Source: Caballeronia novacaledonica
Lineage (GTDB): Bacteria > Pseudomonadota > Gammaproteobacteria > Burkholderiales > Burkholderiaceae
Length of the DNA: 64,000 nt
NCBI RefSeq assembly: GCF_900258035.1
Contig: NZ_OGTP01000005.1
Coordinates: 243,155-307,154 of the forward strand
Direction: 5' to 3'
Shown in pieces: positions 43,923-54,638 of the stretch (position 1 is the stretch's first letter; the number at the start of each line of letters is the position of its first letter). The position numbers and the translations under genes are program-made. Below the pieces are notes generated by a model. The model searched no databases. It saw only the letters and a list, made by a program, of their open reading frames with translations, and was not told where the DNA came from.

Positions 43923-44972
43923 ATGAAACCGTTCGTTCTTCGTTCTCTGGTCTTGTCGTTCGCGATGTTCGCCGCGTTTCACGCGAATGCCGACGACGCC
44001 GTGCAATCAGCCGGCAATGACGGCCCCGCCTACGGCCCGGAATTGCAAGGCTTCGATTACCCGTATCCGGTTTCTCAATTTGCGCTCACGTCGCAGCGAC
44101 AGGTGGTGCGCATGGCCTATATGGACGTGCATTCGTCGCATCCGAACGGGCGGACCGCGGTGCTTCTTCATGGCAAGAATTTCTGTTCGGCGACATGGAA
44201 GCAGACCATCGAGACCTTGACCGATGCCGGCTATCGCGTGATCGCGCCGGATCAGATCGGCTTTTGCAAATCGACCAAGCCCGCGCGCTATCAGTACAGC
44301 TTCCAGCAGCTCGCGCGCAACACGCATGCGTTGCTCGCGGCGCTCGGCGTATCGAAGGCGACGCTCATCGCGCATTCGACGGGCGGCATGCTCGCCGTGC
44401 GCTATGCACTTATGTATCCGCGCGAGACGGAGCAGCTCGTGCTCGTCAATCCGATCGGACTCGAAGACTGGAAGGCGAAAGGCGTGCCGTCGATATCGAT
44501 CGACGACTGGTACGCGCGCGAGCTGAAGACAAGCGCCGATGGCATCCGCCGCTACGAAACGAGCACGTACTATTCGGGCCAGTGGCGCGCCGATTACGAA
44601 CCGTGGGTGCAGATGCTCGCGGGCATGTATCGCGGGCCGGGCAAGGACATCGTCGCGTGGAATTCGGCGTTGCTCTACGACATGATCTACACCCAGCCCG
44701 TCGTCTACGAATTCGACCAGTTGAAAACGCCGACGCTGCTGCTCATCGGCGACAAGGACAATACCGCGATCGGCAAGGACTTCGCGCCGCCGGAAATTCG
44801 CCCGACGCTCGGCCGCTATCCGGATCTCGCGAAGCTGGCGAAGGAGCGGATCGAAGGCGCGAAGCTGGTCGAGTTTCCGGAACTCGGTCACGCGCCGCAG
44901 ATGCAGGATCCTCAAACGTTCCACAAAGCACTGCTCGACGGCCTCGCCGCATTGAAGCCGAATCCGCAGTGA
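43923..44972 (+). CDS. Exported alpha/beta hydrolase
   Basis: 349 residues from ATG 43923. The signal peptide ends at about residue 23 (AAFHANA). Catalytic features are the oxyanion HG ([12 protein letters not shown], residue 83), nucleophile Ser152 in AHSTGGML, an acid in IGDKDN near 280 and the final His in LGHAPQ near 325. It is a haloperoxidase/esterase-like hydrolase in the periplasm; substrate unknown. Divergent from the nuclease gene with about 130 bases between. Confidence 0.85.
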   Translation: MKPFVLRSLVLSFAMFAAFHANADDAVQSAGNDGPAYGPELQGFDYPYPVSQFALTSQRQVVRMAYMDVHSSHPNGRTAVLLHGKNFCSATWKQTIETLTDAGYRVIAPDQIGFCKSTKPARYQYSFQQLARNTHALLAALGVSKATLIAHSTGGMLAVRYALMYPRETEQLVLVNPIGLEDWKAKGVPSISIDDWYARELKTSADGIRRYETSTYYSGQWRADYEPWVQMLAGMYRGPGKDIVAWNSALLYDMIYTQPVVYEFDQLKTPTLLLIGDKDNTAIGKDFAPPEIRPTLGRYPDLAKLAKERIEGAKLVEFPELGHAPQMQDPQTFHKALLDGLAALKPNPQ

Positions 44973-44973
44973 G

Positions 44974-46338
44974 TCAGGTCCGGCCGGGCGCGCACGACGC
45001 GCGCTCGATCGCAGGCACCTGAACCGCCAGCGTGATGCCGCGCGCCACCATGAAAAGCGTGAGCGCGAGCCACAGTCCGTGATTGCCGAGCGATCCCGCG
45101 AGCGCCCACGCGGCGAGCAGGAACACGACGAGCGAAACGGCCATCGCCTTCATGAGCTCGTGCGTGCGCGTCGCGCCGATGAACACGCCGTCGAGCTGAA
45201 AACCCGCGACCGACGCAAGCGGCAGCACCGACGCCCACGGCAGATAGCGCACCGCCGCCGCATGCACGGCGGCCTGATCGGTCAACTTGCCGATGATCCA
45301 TTCGCCGCCCATCCAGTAGACGATGGAAAACCCCGCCGCGCCGATCGCCGACCAGAGCAGCGTGATCCTCACGGCCTGCCGGAACGCGTGACGGTCGCGC
45401 GCGCCGGCCGCCGCGCCCACGAGCGCCTCGGCCGCGTGCGCGAAGCCGTCGAGCCCGAAGGACATGAAGGTCTGAAAGTTCAGCAGGACCGCGTTGGCGG
45501 CGAGAATCGCGTCGCCCTCGCGCGCGCCGAGATGCGCGAACCAGCCGTACGAGCCGAGCAGACAGATCGTGCGGATGAAGATGTCGCGGTTGATCGCGAC
45601 GAGCCGCCGGAGCGCGTGCGCATCGAAGAGCGAGCGCGGCGCGAGCGGCGCAAGGCCGCGCGGACGCAAATGCCGGAGGATCGCGAGGCCGAGCGCGAAA
45701 CCGCAGAAATCCGCGAAGGCCGTCGCCGCGCCGATGCCCGCGATGCCCCAGTCGAAGCGATACACGAACAGCAGCACCGCGACGATATTCACCAGATTGA
45801 TGAAAATCTGCGTGACGAGCGCGAGTCGCACGCGCTGGCAGCCGAGCAGGAACCCGAGCACGACGTAATTGCCGAGCGCGAACGGCGCGGCCCAGATGCG
45901 CGCATGACAATACGCACTCGCGGTGTCCTGAACGGCGGCGCTGCCGCCCAGCGCGACGAGCGCATAGCGGATGATCGGCACCTGCAGCGCCAGCACCGTC
46001 GCGCCGATCGCGAGCGCGAGCAGCAGGGCGCGCAGCACGCTTGCGCGCAGGGTCTCGTCGTCGTGCGCGCCGAACGCCTGCGCGACGAGTCCCGTCGTGC
46101 CCATGCGCAGAAAGCCGAAGCCCCAGAACACGAAGCCGAACACGAGCCCGCCGAGCGCGACGCCGCCGAGATACTGCGGCCCGTCGAGATGCCCGGCGAC
46201 GGCCGTATCGACCGCGCCGAGAATCGGCTGCGTGAGGTTGGCGAGGACGATCGGAAACGCGAGCGTCAATACGCGCCTGTGCCAGCGCACGGGCAGCGCG
46301 GAATCGTCGTTCGACTGGTTTTGCGGGGTGGTCTGCAT
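44974..46338 (-). CDS. MATE-family multidrug efflux protein (DinF/NorM type)
   Basis: 454 residues from ATG 46338, 12 membrane helices. The MATE features are at the N-terminus ([37 protein letters not shown]) and in the second half ([18 protein letters not shown]). It exports cationic or organic compounds using Na+ or H+. Its stop lies one base from the stop of the hydrolase gene, a convergent arrangement without a visible terminator. Confidence 0.88.
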   Translation of the reverse strand: MQTTPQNQSNDDSALPVRWHRRVLTLAFPIVLANLTQPILGAVDTAVAGHLDGPQYLGGVALGGLVFGFVFWGFGFLRMGTTGLVAQAFGAHDDETLRASVLRALLLALAIGATVLALQVPIIRYALVALGGSAAVQDTASAYCHARIWAAPFALGNYVVLGFLLGCQRVRLALVTQIFINLVNIVAVLLFVYRFDWGIAGIGAATAFADFCGFALGLAILRHLRPRGLAPLAPRSLFDAHALRRLVAINRDIFIRTICLLGSYGWFAHLGAREGDAILAANAVLLNFQTFMSFGLDGFAHAAEALVGAAAGARDRHAFRQAVRITLLWSAIGAAGFSIVYWMGGEWIIGKLTDQAAVHAAAVRYLPWASVLPLASVAGFQLDGVFIGATRTHELMKAMAVSLVVFLLAAWALAGSLGNHGLWLALTLFMVARGITLAVQVPAIERASCAPGRT

Positions 46339-46404
46339 GAACGCGCCATTGTCCGGATGCGGCGATCGCGGCGCAACCGCGCGCCGGCGCCGATAATGCG
46401 CGTC

Positions 46405-46725
46405 ATGAAAACATTCGCGCTCTACGTCGTCACGGCCATCGCCGAGATTGGCGGCTGCTATTTTCCGTATCGATGGCTGAAGGAGGGCGGCTCGCCGTGG
46501 CTCGTCGTGCCCGGCGCGCTGTCGCTCGCCCTGTTCGCGTGGCTGCTCACGCTGCACGATACCGCCGCCGGGCGCATCTATGCGGCGTACGGCGGCGTGT
46601 ATATCGGCGTGGCGATCGTGTGGCTATGGGCCGTCGACCGCATCCGTCCGACGGCCTGGGATATTGCGGGCGCGGCGATCGCGCTCGTCGGCATGGGCGT
46701 GATCGCGTTTCAGCCGCGCGTCTGA
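46405..46725 (+). CDS. ynfA: YnfA/UPF0060 family membrane protein
   Basis: 106 residues, four membrane helices, ATG 46405 ([20 protein letters not shown]); ATG 46396 is three codons earlier. [16 protein letters not shown] is the conserved core. Family members resemble small multidrug resistance transporters. Divergent from the MATE gene with a 66-base gap, and convergent with the DUF2891 gene (6-base gap). Confidence 0.9.
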   Translation: MKTFALYVVTAIAEIGGCYFPYRWLKEGGSPWLVVPGALSLALFAWLLTLHDTAAGRIYAAYGGVYIGVAIVWLWAVDRIRPTAWDIAGAAIALVGMGVIAFQPRV

Positions 46726-46731
46726 CGCGGC

Positions 46732-47754
46732 TCAGGCTTCCAGCGCGAGCAACGCGAACGTCGCGAGCCAGTGCTCGCCCATGTAGTCGCCCGCGACATG
46801 CGCGATGCCCGACGCCAGATGCTCGTTCGCAGCCGCTTCGAGCACCGCGATGCGCGCGTCGCCCGCCGGCAGCGCCCGCATGATTGTTCGCTGGCACCAA
46901 GCGCGAGACAGATTCAGTCCGTCGAGGTGCGCGAGTTTGCCGTCGCTGCGATCGGTGACGGTGGCGGGCGTGAAGAGCGTCGCCGGTTCGCGTGCGGCGA
47001 TGCGCGGCAGAAAACGGTCGAACCAGCCGACGAAGCGCTCGCCCGGCAGCACGTGGCGCATCAACACGGCTTCCATCAACGACGGCGACAGGAACTCGTC
47101 GCCCGCCGGCTCCCACGCCTGACAGCCTTCGTCCTTTTCGAACCAGCGCAAGGCGGTTTCGCTCAGCAGACGTTCGAAGTCCGCGTTTCGCGTGGCGCGC
47201 GCGTAGCCGATCGCGAGCGTCAGCGCGAACGCCATGTTGAAGTGCGTGCCGACCCGCAGCGGATACGTCGACTTCGGCAGAAAGTCCTCGAAGCGCGCGA
47301 CGAACGCATCGGCGAGCGGGGCAAGCGTTCGGGACCAGCGCGCGCCGTCGTCGGAAGGCATCGAATGGAGTTGTCCCGCGAGCGCGAGCAGCCACGCCCA
47401 GCCGTACGGACGCTCGAAGCCGCGCGCCGCCGGGCGTTGCAGATACGCGACTTCGGCCGCGACGTTGGCGCCGGTGAAATGCTCGTCGATCACCGCGCGG
47501 ATGCGCGCCGCCTCCGGCAATTCGGGAAAACGGTCGTAAAGCCGCGCGATCAGCCAGTAGCCATGCACGCATGAATGCCAGTCGAAGCTGCCGTAGAAGA
47601 CCGGATGCAGCGCGCGCGGGCTCGCGACGTCCGCTTCGCCGGCCATCACATGATCGAGCTTGTTCGGATATTCGCGCGTCAGATGACCGAGCGCGACCTG
47701 GGCGAACTTCGACGCGAGCGCGGCGTCGAGGGTGATCGGTTGATGCGGGTTCAT
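46732..47754 (-). CDS. DUF2891 family protein
   Basis: 340 residues. HPVFYGSFDWHSCVHGYWLI near residue 50 and RPYGWAWLLAL near 115 are the conserved DUF2891 segments, with a repeating helical-hairpin look like an alpha/alpha barrel. No signal peptide. The His/Trp-rich conserved cluster hints at an enzyme, perhaps acting on carbohydrate, but the activity is unknown. Transcribed toward ynfA. Confidence 0.85.
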   Translation of the reverse strand: MNPHQPITLDAALASKFAQVALGHLTREYPNKLDHVMAGEADVASPRALHPVFYGSFDWHSCVHGYWLIARLYDRFPELPEAARIRAVIDEHFTGANVAAEVAYLQRPAARGFERPYGWAWLLALAGQLHSMPSDDGARWSRTLAPLADAFVARFEDFLPKSTYPLRVGTHFNMAFALTLAIGYARATRNADFERLLSETALRWFEKDEGCQAWEPAGDEFLSPSLMEAVLMRHVLPGERFVGWFDRFLPRIAAREPATLFTPATVTDRSDGKLAHLDGLNLSRAWCQRTIMRALPAGDARIAVLEAAANEHLASGIAHVAGDYMGEHWLATFALLALEA

Positions 47755-48136
47755 GCGGTCCTCGTCGGTGCGAATCGTGATCCCGAGACTTTATCGATAA
47801 TGCGTTGTGGAAATCCCGGCTAAGGGTAATTACCTAGGATGAACGGCCGAGGCATCGGCGGATTGCGTCGGAAGCGCCGCATCGATCGGTCGCAAGGTCG
47901 GCGAATGCCTGTACGGCAAGCCTGAGCGGGGGCGCGACGCCATTGCCGGAGAGGACGCGAGCGCGCGACTGCGCGCATTTTCCTACGGCATCCGGCCGTG
48001 TATCGCCCGCCACGCGAGCGCGCCGTCGCCCGAACCGTCGTATAAACTTGCGCCCGAACGCCGCCAAGGGCGCTCGTGCCGGGGCCACGCGCCCGGCAAA
48101 CGCCATCCAGACAGTGACCAAGAGACCAGAAACAAC
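47755..48136. other. Divergent intergenic region before kgtP
   Basis: About 380 bases, no gene. A 10-bp perfect palindrome GGTAATTACC is at 47825-47834. Promoters of DUF2891 and kgtP genes should lie here. Confidence 0.5.
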
Positions 48137-49432
48137 ATGACCGACCTTCCCGCTTATACCGCAGAGGACACCCGGCGCCGCGTTTTCGCAATCGTCGGCG
48201 CCTCGTCGGGCAACCTCGTCGAGTGGTTCGACTTTTACATCTACTCGTTCCTCGCGCTGTACTTCTCCGCGGCGTTCTTCCCCGGCGGCAATCCGACGGT
48301 CCAGTTGCTGAACACCGCCGGCGTGTTCGCCGCCGGCTTTCTGATGCGTCCGATCGGCGGCTGGCTCTTCGGCCGCATCGCCGACAAGCACGGCCGCCGC
48401 AACGCGATGATGATCTCCGTGCTGATGATGTGCGGCGGCTCGCTCGTCATCACCTTCCTGCCGACGTACGCGTCGATCGGCGCGTGGGCGCCGTTCCTGC
48501 TGCTGATCGCGCGCCTGTTCCAGGGCTTGTCCGTGGGCGGCGAATACGGCACGAGCGCGACCTACATGAGTGAAGTGGCGCTGCGCGGCCGGCGCGGTTT
48601 CTTCGCGTCTTTCCAGTACGTGACGCTGATCGGCGGCCAGCTCGCCGCGCTCCTCGTGCTGGTGGTGCTGCAACAGATTCTGTCGACGGAAGAATTGAAG
48701 GCGTGGGGCTGGCGCATTCCGTTCTTCATCGGCGCGTGCGCGGCGCTGGTTTCGCTTTATCTGCGACGCTCGCTCGACGAAACCTCCACCGCCGCAACGC
48801 GCGACCGCAAGGAAGCGGGCACGCTCGCCGGCCTGATGCAGCACAAGGCGGCGTTCCTGACCGTCGTGGGCTTCACGGCGGGCGGCTCGCTGATTTTCTA
48901 CACGTTCACGACCTACATGCAGAAATATCTGGTCAACACGGCGGGCATGCACGCGAAAACCGCCAGCAACGTGATGACCGCCGCGCTCTTCGTCTACATG
49001 CTGCTTCAGCCGCTGTTCGGCGCGCTGTCCGACCGCATCGGCCGCCGCGCGTCGATGCTGTGGTTCGGCGCGCTCGCGACCATCGGCACGGTGCCGCTGC
49101 TGCACGCGCTTTCCACGGTGGCGAGCCCGTTCATGGCGTTCGTGCTGGTCGTGATCGCGCTCGCGATCGTGAGCTTCTATACGTCGATCAGCGGTCTCAT
49201 CAAGGCGGAAATGTTCCCGCCGGAAGTGCGCGCGCTGGGCGTCGGGCTCTCCTACGCGGTCGCCAACGCGGTGTTCGGCGGCTCGGCGGAATATGTCGCG
49301 CTGTGGCTCAAGTCGGCGGGGAGCGAATCGACGTTCTTCTGGTATGTCACCGTGATGTGCGCGATCTCGCTCGTCGTCTCCTGGCGCATGCTCGATCCGA
49401 GCAAGGAAGGCTATCTGCGCAACGAACCGTAA
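48137..49432 (+). CDS. kgtP: MFS dicarboxylate/alpha-ketoglutarate permease (KgtP type)
   Basis: 431 residues, 12 helices. [20 protein letters not shown] at the N-terminus and the loop [17 protein letters not shown], then [20 protein letters not shown], are typical of the metabolite:H+ symporter branch that includes KgtP, PcaT and ProP-like proteins. It imports 2-oxoglutarate or a similar acid with protons. Single gene, no obvious terminator. Confidence 0.85.
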   Translation: MTDLPAYTAEDTRRRVFAIVGASSGNLVEWFDFYIYSFLALYFSAAFFPGGNPTVQLLNTAGVFAAGFLMRPIGGWLFGRIADKHGRRNAMMISVLMMCGGSLVITFLPTYASIGAWAPFLLLIARLFQGLSVGGEYGTSATYMSEVALRGRRGFFASFQYVTLIGGQLAALLVLVVLQQILSTEELKAWGWRIPFFIGACAALVSLYLRRSLDETSTAATRDRKEAGTLAGLMQHKAAFLTVVGFTAGGSLIFYTFTTYMQKYLVNTAGMHAKTASNVMTAALFVYMLLQPLFGALSDRIGRRASMLWFGALATIGTVPLLHALSTVASPFMAFVLVVIALAIVSFYTSISGLIKAEMFPPEVRALGVGLSYAVANAVFGGSAEYVALWLKSAGSESTFFWYVTVMCAISLVVSWRMLDPSKEGYLRNEP

Positions 49433-49657
49433 GCCGGCGTGCAGCGCGTGCGTGGCGGCGATACAACTTTTCCGCCGCGCGCGCCATATCCGCCAGGCTT
49501 GCCGATGACGTTACTATGGTGTTTTATGCGGTATGTGGATGGCGCACCGGTCAAGGTGCGCAACGATATTCGGGAACCGGATATGCATGCGCGCGCAGTT
49601 CGCGCGCGCAAAGCTGATGCGCACATTCGGGCGCGTCGGTCTGCCTGGAGCCTGTTC

Positions 49658-50329
49658 ATGGAAGATTTCGACGAAACGCTGTTCCTTGTCTGGCGCGCCA
49701 ACCTGAATGTGCTGGTCGGCTCGCCCGGAGGCGCCGGGCGCCTCGCGCGCATGATGAGCTTCTCGCCGACGTTCATGAAGCTGATCGTCGCCGGTCAGCG
49801 CGACTTCAACGAAGAATTCGTGCGCGGCATCGAGCTCGTGACCGGCCTGCCGACGCACTGGATGGACGAGCGCCGCGGGCTGGCGGAGGTTCCGCCCGAC
49901 GTCCTGCGCGCGATCGACGAAGAAACGCCGATGGCCGTGTTTCGCGGCACGGCTCACCCCGCGCCGAAGCGCCCCGTGCTGCGCGGCCCTGAACCGCTCC
50001 TTTCCCAGACCGAGGCGACGCGCCGCGTCGCCGATATGGCCCAGCAACAGGCCGAGGTGAACCGCCGCGATCTGCTTTTTCGCAAGAATCGCGAGCTGCT
50101 TTCACAGGATTTGCGCCGCCTGGAGCGCCAGCTCGGGCTGCTTCAGGTCGAAGGCATGCAGCCGAAAGTCGACGAACTCATTGCGTCGGATCGCATGAGC
50201 GAGTCGGCGAAGGCCGATCTGACCGGCCGTCTCGAACAGATCGACAAGCACGTGAAGCTCTTACATCAGCATGTCGAGAAGCTCGTGATGCTGCTGTCCA
50301 GCCCGGACGAGCCCGAAGCGGGCGAATAG
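49658..50329 (+). CDS. Putative DNA-binding protein with coiled coil, 223 aa
   Basis: ATG 49658 (MEDFDETLFLVWRANLNVL) has GGAG 7 bases upstream; earlier ATGs have none. Residues 20-70 (LARMMSFSPTFMKLIVAGQR ... GIELVTGLPTHWMDE) look like a lambda-repressor-type helix-turn-helix followed by the usual GWLD-like turn. Residues 130-215 form a coiled coil. Probably a regulator or nucleoid-related protein; no named family. It is convergent with a small gene starting at 50491. Confidence 0.6.
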   Translation: MEDFDETLFLVWRANLNVLVGSPGGAGRLARMMSFSPTFMKLIVAGQRDFNEEFVRGIELVTGLPTHWMDERRGLAEVPPDVLRAIDEETPMAVFRGTAHPAPKRPVLRGPEPLLSQTEATRRVADMAQQQAEVNRRDLLFRKNRELLSQDLRRLERQLGLLQVEGMQPKVDELIASDRMSESAKADLTGRLEQIDKHVKLLHQHVEKLVMLLSSPDEPEAGE

Positions 50330-50491
50330 CTACTTCTTCCCGCCGTCCTTGGGCGTGTCCCGCTCGGGGTGCACGGCGATCGGATCGCTTGCGGGGAAGG
50401 TTTCGTCCAGCGCTTCGTCGAGCAGGTCTTCTTCGTTGGCGGGTTCCGGCCGATCCTGCTTCGGACGTTCATCCCGGCTGGCTTTCGTCAT
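50330..50491 (-). CDS. Small acidic hypothetical protein, 53 aa
   Basis: ATG 50491 with GGAG upstream; product MTKASRDERPKQDRPEPANE... then LLDEALDETFPASDPIAVHP ending in GGKK. It is highly charged and probably disordered. The LDETFPASDP pattern is common in short Burkholderiales proteins of unknown function. Its stop is directly next to the stop of the 49658-50329 gene. Confidence 0.65.
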   Translation of the reverse strand: MTKASRDERPKQDRPEPANEEDLLDEALDETFPASDPIAVHPERDTPKDGGKK

Positions 50492-50554
50492 GGTGCGCTC
50501 CGTGATGCGAGGTCATCGTCGATTCAATATAGCAGTCCCGCCGCGCCCCCGCAG

Positions 50555-51619
50555 TCAGCCTTCCCGCCGGTAATCCGCGGGGCGCACGCCCGTCCACTTT
50601 CTGAAGGCGCGCCGGAACGCGCTCGGTTCCGCGAAACCGAGCGCATCGGCGATCTGGGGAATCGTCTCCTGCGTGTGCGCGAGGCGCGCGATCGCGAAGT
50701 CGCGTCGCAACGCGTCCTTGATCGCCTGATAGGTCAGCCCTTCCTGCTTCAGACGGCGTCGCAGCGTCGCTTCGGCCATATGGAGCGCCGCCGCGATGCT
50801 TTCGGCTTCGGGCCAGTCCGTCGGCGCGGTTTGCCGCAGGCGCGTGCGGATGCGCGCGGCGAGCGAATCCGGATTGCGATATTTCACGATGAAATTCGCC
50901 GGCGCGTCGCGCAGGAAGCGCTTGAGCGTCGCGGACGTCTGCACGACCGGCAGCGCCGCGCACTCGGCCGACAGATCGACGAACGAGCGCGTTTCGTCGA
51001 AACGCAGGTCGTTGCAGAACATCAGTCGGTATTCGTCGCTGTCGGCGGGCTCGGGGCAGCGCATATGCGCCGCCAGCACCGGAATGCGCCGCCCGACCAG
51101 CCAGCACAGCAGCCCGTACACGAGGATGAAACCCGTCGCGTAGGCGAACATCGTCTTGGGCGCGCCTGTGTCGTCGAGCCAGATGCGCACGCGCGTTGCT
51201 TCGATGTCGAGGTCGAAGGTCAGTTCGTCGAGCACGAGGCGCATGAAGTTCGCGATGCGCGCGAGCGCCTGCGCGCCGTCGCGCGAGGACAGCGCCGCGT
51301 GGCACAGCAGCACGAAGCTGCCGCGCCGCATCGGATGCGCGTCCTGGCCGAAGAACTCGTCGTCGAGGGCGTCGGCGGTGGCGTTCCACAGCTTGCCGTA
51401 CTGCACTGGCGACACGCGTGCGCGCGGCGATTCGAGCGTCGCCGGCGCAATGCCCGCGGCGGCCAGCAAATGCTCGCGCGCGACGCCGCGCGCCTCGGCG
51501 CAGCGCAACGCCGCTTCGACGAGACTCACGGAAATCGAATCGCGCTCGATCTTCTTTTTGGGACTTGGGGTTGTCACTAGGTGGCCAAAGCGCTCAGTTA
51601 GCGTGATCGTTTTGGGCAT
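50555..51619 (-). CDS. AraC-family transcriptional regulator (arabinose-binding-like N-domain)
   Basis: 354 residues. The N-terminal two thirds match the ArgR/OruR-type sensor domain ([40 protein letters not shown]). The C-terminal double helix-turn-helix is clear ([20 protein letters not shown] then [20 protein letters not shown]). It is divergent from the acyl-CoA dehydrogenase operon by 129 bases and is its probable activator. Confidence 0.88.
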   Translation of the reverse strand: MPKTITLTERFGHLVTTPSPKKKIERDSISVSLVEAALRCAEARGVAREHLLAAAGIAPATLESPRARVSPVQYGKLWNATADALDDEFFGQDAHPMRRGSFVLLCHAALSSRDGAQALARIANFMRLVLDELTFDLDIEATRVRIWLDDTGAPKTMFAYATGFILVYGLLCWLVGRRIPVLAAHMRCPEPADSDEYRLMFCNDLRFDETRSFVDLSAECAALPVVQTSATLKRFLRDAPANFIVKYRNPDSLAARIRTRLRQTAPTDWPEAESIAAALHMAEATLRRRLKQEGLTYQAIKDALRRDFAIARLAHTQETIPQIADALGFAEPSAFRRAFRKWTGVRPADYRREG

Positions 51620-51748
51620 CGGAGAACGTCCGGCGATTGCCTAGACTCGTGCTCAGACGGCCCATCCGCGCGGCTGGCGGCGGCCAGAAAGTGTATACGA
51701 TCGATGCCGCCCGCCGCGCCGCCCAGTTCCCTTCACCGAAGACGAAAC

Positions 51749-52885
51749 ATGATCGACGCATTTCTCACCGAAGAGCAGCGCATGATCCGCGACGCGGCTC
51801 GCCAGTTCGCCACCGAAGTCCTCGCGCCGAACGCGGGCCAGTGGGACAAGGACGGCGCCATTCCCGACGCCGTCGTGCGGCAACTGGGCGAACTCGGCCT
51901 GCTCGGCATGGTCGTGCCCGCCGAACTCGGCGGCACCTTCAGCGACTACACCGCCTACGCGCTCGCGATGGAAGAAATCGCGGCGGGCTGCGCGTCCTGC
52001 GCGACGCTGATGAGCGTGCACAACTCCGTCGGTTGCGGCCCGATTCTCGCCTTCGGCACCGAAGCGCAGAAAGCCGAATGGCTGCCGAAGCTCGCGAGCG
52101 GCGAGATCATCGGGGCGTTTTGCCTGACGGAGCCGCAGGCCGGCTCGGAAGCGAACAATCTGCGCGTGCGCGCCGTCGAAAAGGACGGCAAGTGGGTCAT
52201 CTCCGGCAGCAAGCAGTTCGTCACGAACGGCAAGCGCGCGGGCGTGGCGATCGTCTTCGCCGTCACCGATCCCGATCAGGGCAAGCGCGGCATCTCGGCG
52301 TTCATCGTGCCGACGAACACGCCCGGCTTCAACGTCGGCGCGCCGGAGCACAAGCTCGGCATCCGCGCGTCCGATACCTGCCCGATCACCTTCGACGATT
52401 GCGCGATTCCCGCCGCGAATCTGCTCGGCAAGCGCGGCGAGGGGCTCAAGATTGCGTTGTCGAATCTGGAGGGCGGGCGCATCGGCATCGCGGCGCAGGC
52501 GCTCGGCATCGCGCGCGCGGCCTTCGATGCGGCCCGCGCCTACGCGAAGGATCGCGTGCAGTTCGGCCGGCCGATCCACGAACATCAGTCGGTCGCGAAC
52601 ATGCTCGCCGACATGCACACGCAGATCAACGCCGCGCGCCTTTTGATTCATCACGCGGCGCGCATGCGCACGGAAGGCGTTCCGTGTCTGTCGGAGGCGT
52701 CGCAGGCGAAGCTGTATGCGTCGGAGATGGCCGAGCGCGTCTGTTCCGATGCGATTCAGATTCACGGCGGATACGGCTATCTGCAGGATTATCCGGTGGA
52801 GCGCCATTATCGCGATGCGCGCATCACGCAGATCTACGAAGGCACGAGCGAAGTGCAGCGGATGGTGATCGCACGCAACGTTTGA
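51749..52885 (+). CDS. Acyl-CoA dehydrogenase (isobutyryl/short-branched-chain type)
   Basis: 378 residues from ATG 51749 ([20 protein letters not shown]). FAD and substrate segments [12 protein letters not shown] and GSKQFVTNG are present, and catalytic Glu364 lies in [10 protein letters not shown]. It oxidises an acyl-CoA to the 2-enoyl-CoA. Combined with the 3-hydroxyisobutyryl-CoA hydrolase gene downstream, isobutyryl-CoA (valine breakdown) is the likely substrate. First gene of a four-gene operon. Confidence 0.9.
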   Translation: MIDAFLTEEQRMIRDAARQFATEVLAPNAGQWDKDGAIPDAVVRQLGELGLLGMVVPAELGGTFSDYTAYALAMEEIAAGCASCATLMSVHNSVGCGPILAFGTEAQKAEWLPKLASGEIIGAFCLTEPQAGSEANNLRVRAVEKDGKWVISGSKQFVTNGKRAGVAIVFAVTDPDQGKRGISAFIVPTNTPGFNVGAPEHKLGIRASDTCPITFDDCAIPAANLLGKRGEGLKIALSNLEGGRIGIAAQALGIARAAFDAARAYAKDRVQFGRPIHEHQSVANMLADMHTQINAARLLIHHAARMRTEGVPCLSEASQAKLYASEMAERVCSDAIQIHGGYGYLQDYPVERHYRDARITQIYEGTSEVQRMVIARNV

Positions 52886-52916
52886 CCCGCGCCGAAAATA
52901 ACAGACAGGAGACGCA

Positions 52917-54623
52917 ATGAACGACGCCCAGGCTTTCATCGAAGCACGAGACTTTCTGTTTGCTCATCGCACGGATTACGACACCGCGTATCGCGACTTC
53001 GAATGGCCGTCGCTCGATCGCTTCAACTGGGCGCTCGATTATTTCGATCCGATGGCGCGCGGCAACGATGCGCCCGCGCTGCATATCGTCGATGAAAGCG
53101 GCGGCGAGACGCGGCTCTCGTTCGCGCAGATGAGCGAGCGTTCGGCGCGCGTCGCGAATCATTTGCGCGGCCTGAACGTGAAGCGCGGCGAGCGCATCCT
53201 GCTGATGCTGCCGAACCGCGTCGAGCTGTGGGAAACGATGCTCGCCGCGATGAAGCTCGGCGCCATCGTCCTGCCCGCGACCACGCAGCTTGCGCCCGCC
53301 GACCTGCGCGACCGCATCGCGCTCGGCGGCGTGCAGCACGTGATCGCCGATGCGGCGGAGACGCAGAAGTTTCTCGACATCGACGTGCCCGGATTGCGCA
53401 TCGCCGTGGGCGGCGCGAAGGAAGGCTGGCTCGCTTACGAGGCTGCTTACGGCGCGTCGCCCGAATTTGTTTCGAATGCCGAAACGAACGCGAGCGATCC
53501 CTATCTGCTGTATTTCACGTCGGGCACGACGTCGAAGCCGAAGCTCGTCGCGCATACGCATCGGAGCTATCCGGTCGGCCATTTGTCGACGATGTACTGG
53601 ATCGGCCTGCAACCCGGCGACGTGCACTGGAACATCAGTTCGCCCGGCTGGGCTAAGCATGCGTGGAGCTGTTTCTTCGCGCCGTGGAACGCGCAGGCGT
53701 GCGTGTTCATCTACAACTTCAGCCGTTTCGATGCGGCGCGTGCGCTCGACGTGCTCGTGCGCCACGAAGTCACGACGCTCTGTGCGCCGCCGACCGTGTG
53801 GCGCATGCTCGTGCAGGAGCCGCTTGCGTCGTACGACGTGAAGCTGCGCGAGATCGTCGGCGCGGGCGAGCCGCTCAATCCCGAAGTCGTCGAGCGTGTG
53901 CAGGCGGCGTGGGGCGTGCCGATCCGCGACGGCTACGGCCAGACCGAAACCACCGCGCAGATCGCCAATACGCCGGGCCAGCGGCTCGTGCCGGGTTCGA
54001 TGGGCCGCCCGCTGCCGGGTTATCGCGTGGCGCTGCTCGATCCCGACGGCCATCCGGCGGAAGAGGGCGAAATCGCGCTCGCGCTCGATCCGCCGCCGCT
54101 CGGACTGATGACCGGTTACGCCGACAATCCCAAAGCCACCGAGAACGCGATGCGCGGCGGCTTCTATCGCACGTCCGACGTCGCGGCGCGCGGCGCGGAT
54201 GGCTACTTCGTGTATGTCGGCCGCGCGGACGACGTGTTCAAGTCGTCGGATTACCGGTTGAGCCCGTTCGAGCTGGAAAGCGTGCTGATCGAGCACGAAG
54301 CGATCGCGGAAGCGGCGGTCGTGCCGAGTCCCGATCCGCTGCGCCTGTCGGTGCCGAAGGCGTTCGTCACGCTGCGCCACGGCTATTCCATCGGGCCGGA
54401 GTTGGCCCGGAGTGTGTTCGCGTTCTCGCGCGAGCGGCTCGCGCCGTACAAGCGCATTCGCCGTCTGGAATTCGCGGAATTGCCGAAGACGATTTCCGGC
54501 AAGATCCGCCGCGTCGATCTGCGCAGACAGGAAATCGCCCGCACGCAAGACGGCCCGCGCGGCGAATTCGAGTTCTGGGAAGAGGATTTTCCGGAGCTGC
54601 GTCAGACCAGCAAAGCCGACTAA
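52917..54623 (+). CDS. AMP-forming acyl-CoA synthetase
   Basis: 568 residues, ANL superfamily. The P-loop TSGTTSKPK is at residues 201-209; YGQTETT near 341 and the C-terminal lysine motif PKTISGKIRRVDLR near the end are intact. The N-terminal part (YDTAYRDFEWPSLDRFNWAL) is typical of acetyl-/medium-chain acyl-CoA ligases. It would activate a free branched or short acid for the pathway. It starts 32 bases after the dehydrogenase with AGGAGACGCA upstream. Confidence 0.88.
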   Translation: MNDAQAFIEARDFLFAHRTDYDTAYRDFEWPSLDRFNWALDYFDPMARGNDAPALHIVDESGGETRLSFAQMSERSARVANHLRGLNVKRGERILLMLPNRVELWETMLAAMKLGAIVLPATTQLAPADLRDRIALGGVQHVIADAAETQKFLDIDVPGLRIAVGGAKEGWLAYEAAYGASPEFVSNAETNASDPYLLYFTSGTTSKPKLVAHTHRSYPVGHLSTMYWIGLQPGDVHWNISSPGWAKHAWSCFFAPWNAQACVFIYNFSRFDAARALDVLVRHEVTTLCAPPTVWRMLVQEPLASYDVKLREIVGAGEPLNPEVVERVQAAWGVPIRDGYGQTETTAQIANTPGQRLVPGSMGRPLPGYRVALLDPDGHPAEEGEIALALDPPPLGLMTGYADNPKATENAMRGGFYRTSDVAARGADGYFVYVGRADDVFKSSDYRLSPFELESVLIEHEAIAEAAVVPSPDPLRLSVPKAFVTLRHGYSIGPELARSVFAFSRERLAPYKRIRRLEFAELPKTISGKIRRVDLRRQEIARTQDGPRGEFEFWEEDFPELRQTSKAD

Positions 54624-54638
54624 AAAGGAATCCCCACG

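Noticed and set aside
46405..46725. Drug-resistance SMR pump in place of YnfA
   Set aside because: Four helices are similar, but the AIAEIGGCY and AAYGGVYI segments are those of UPF0060/YnfA.
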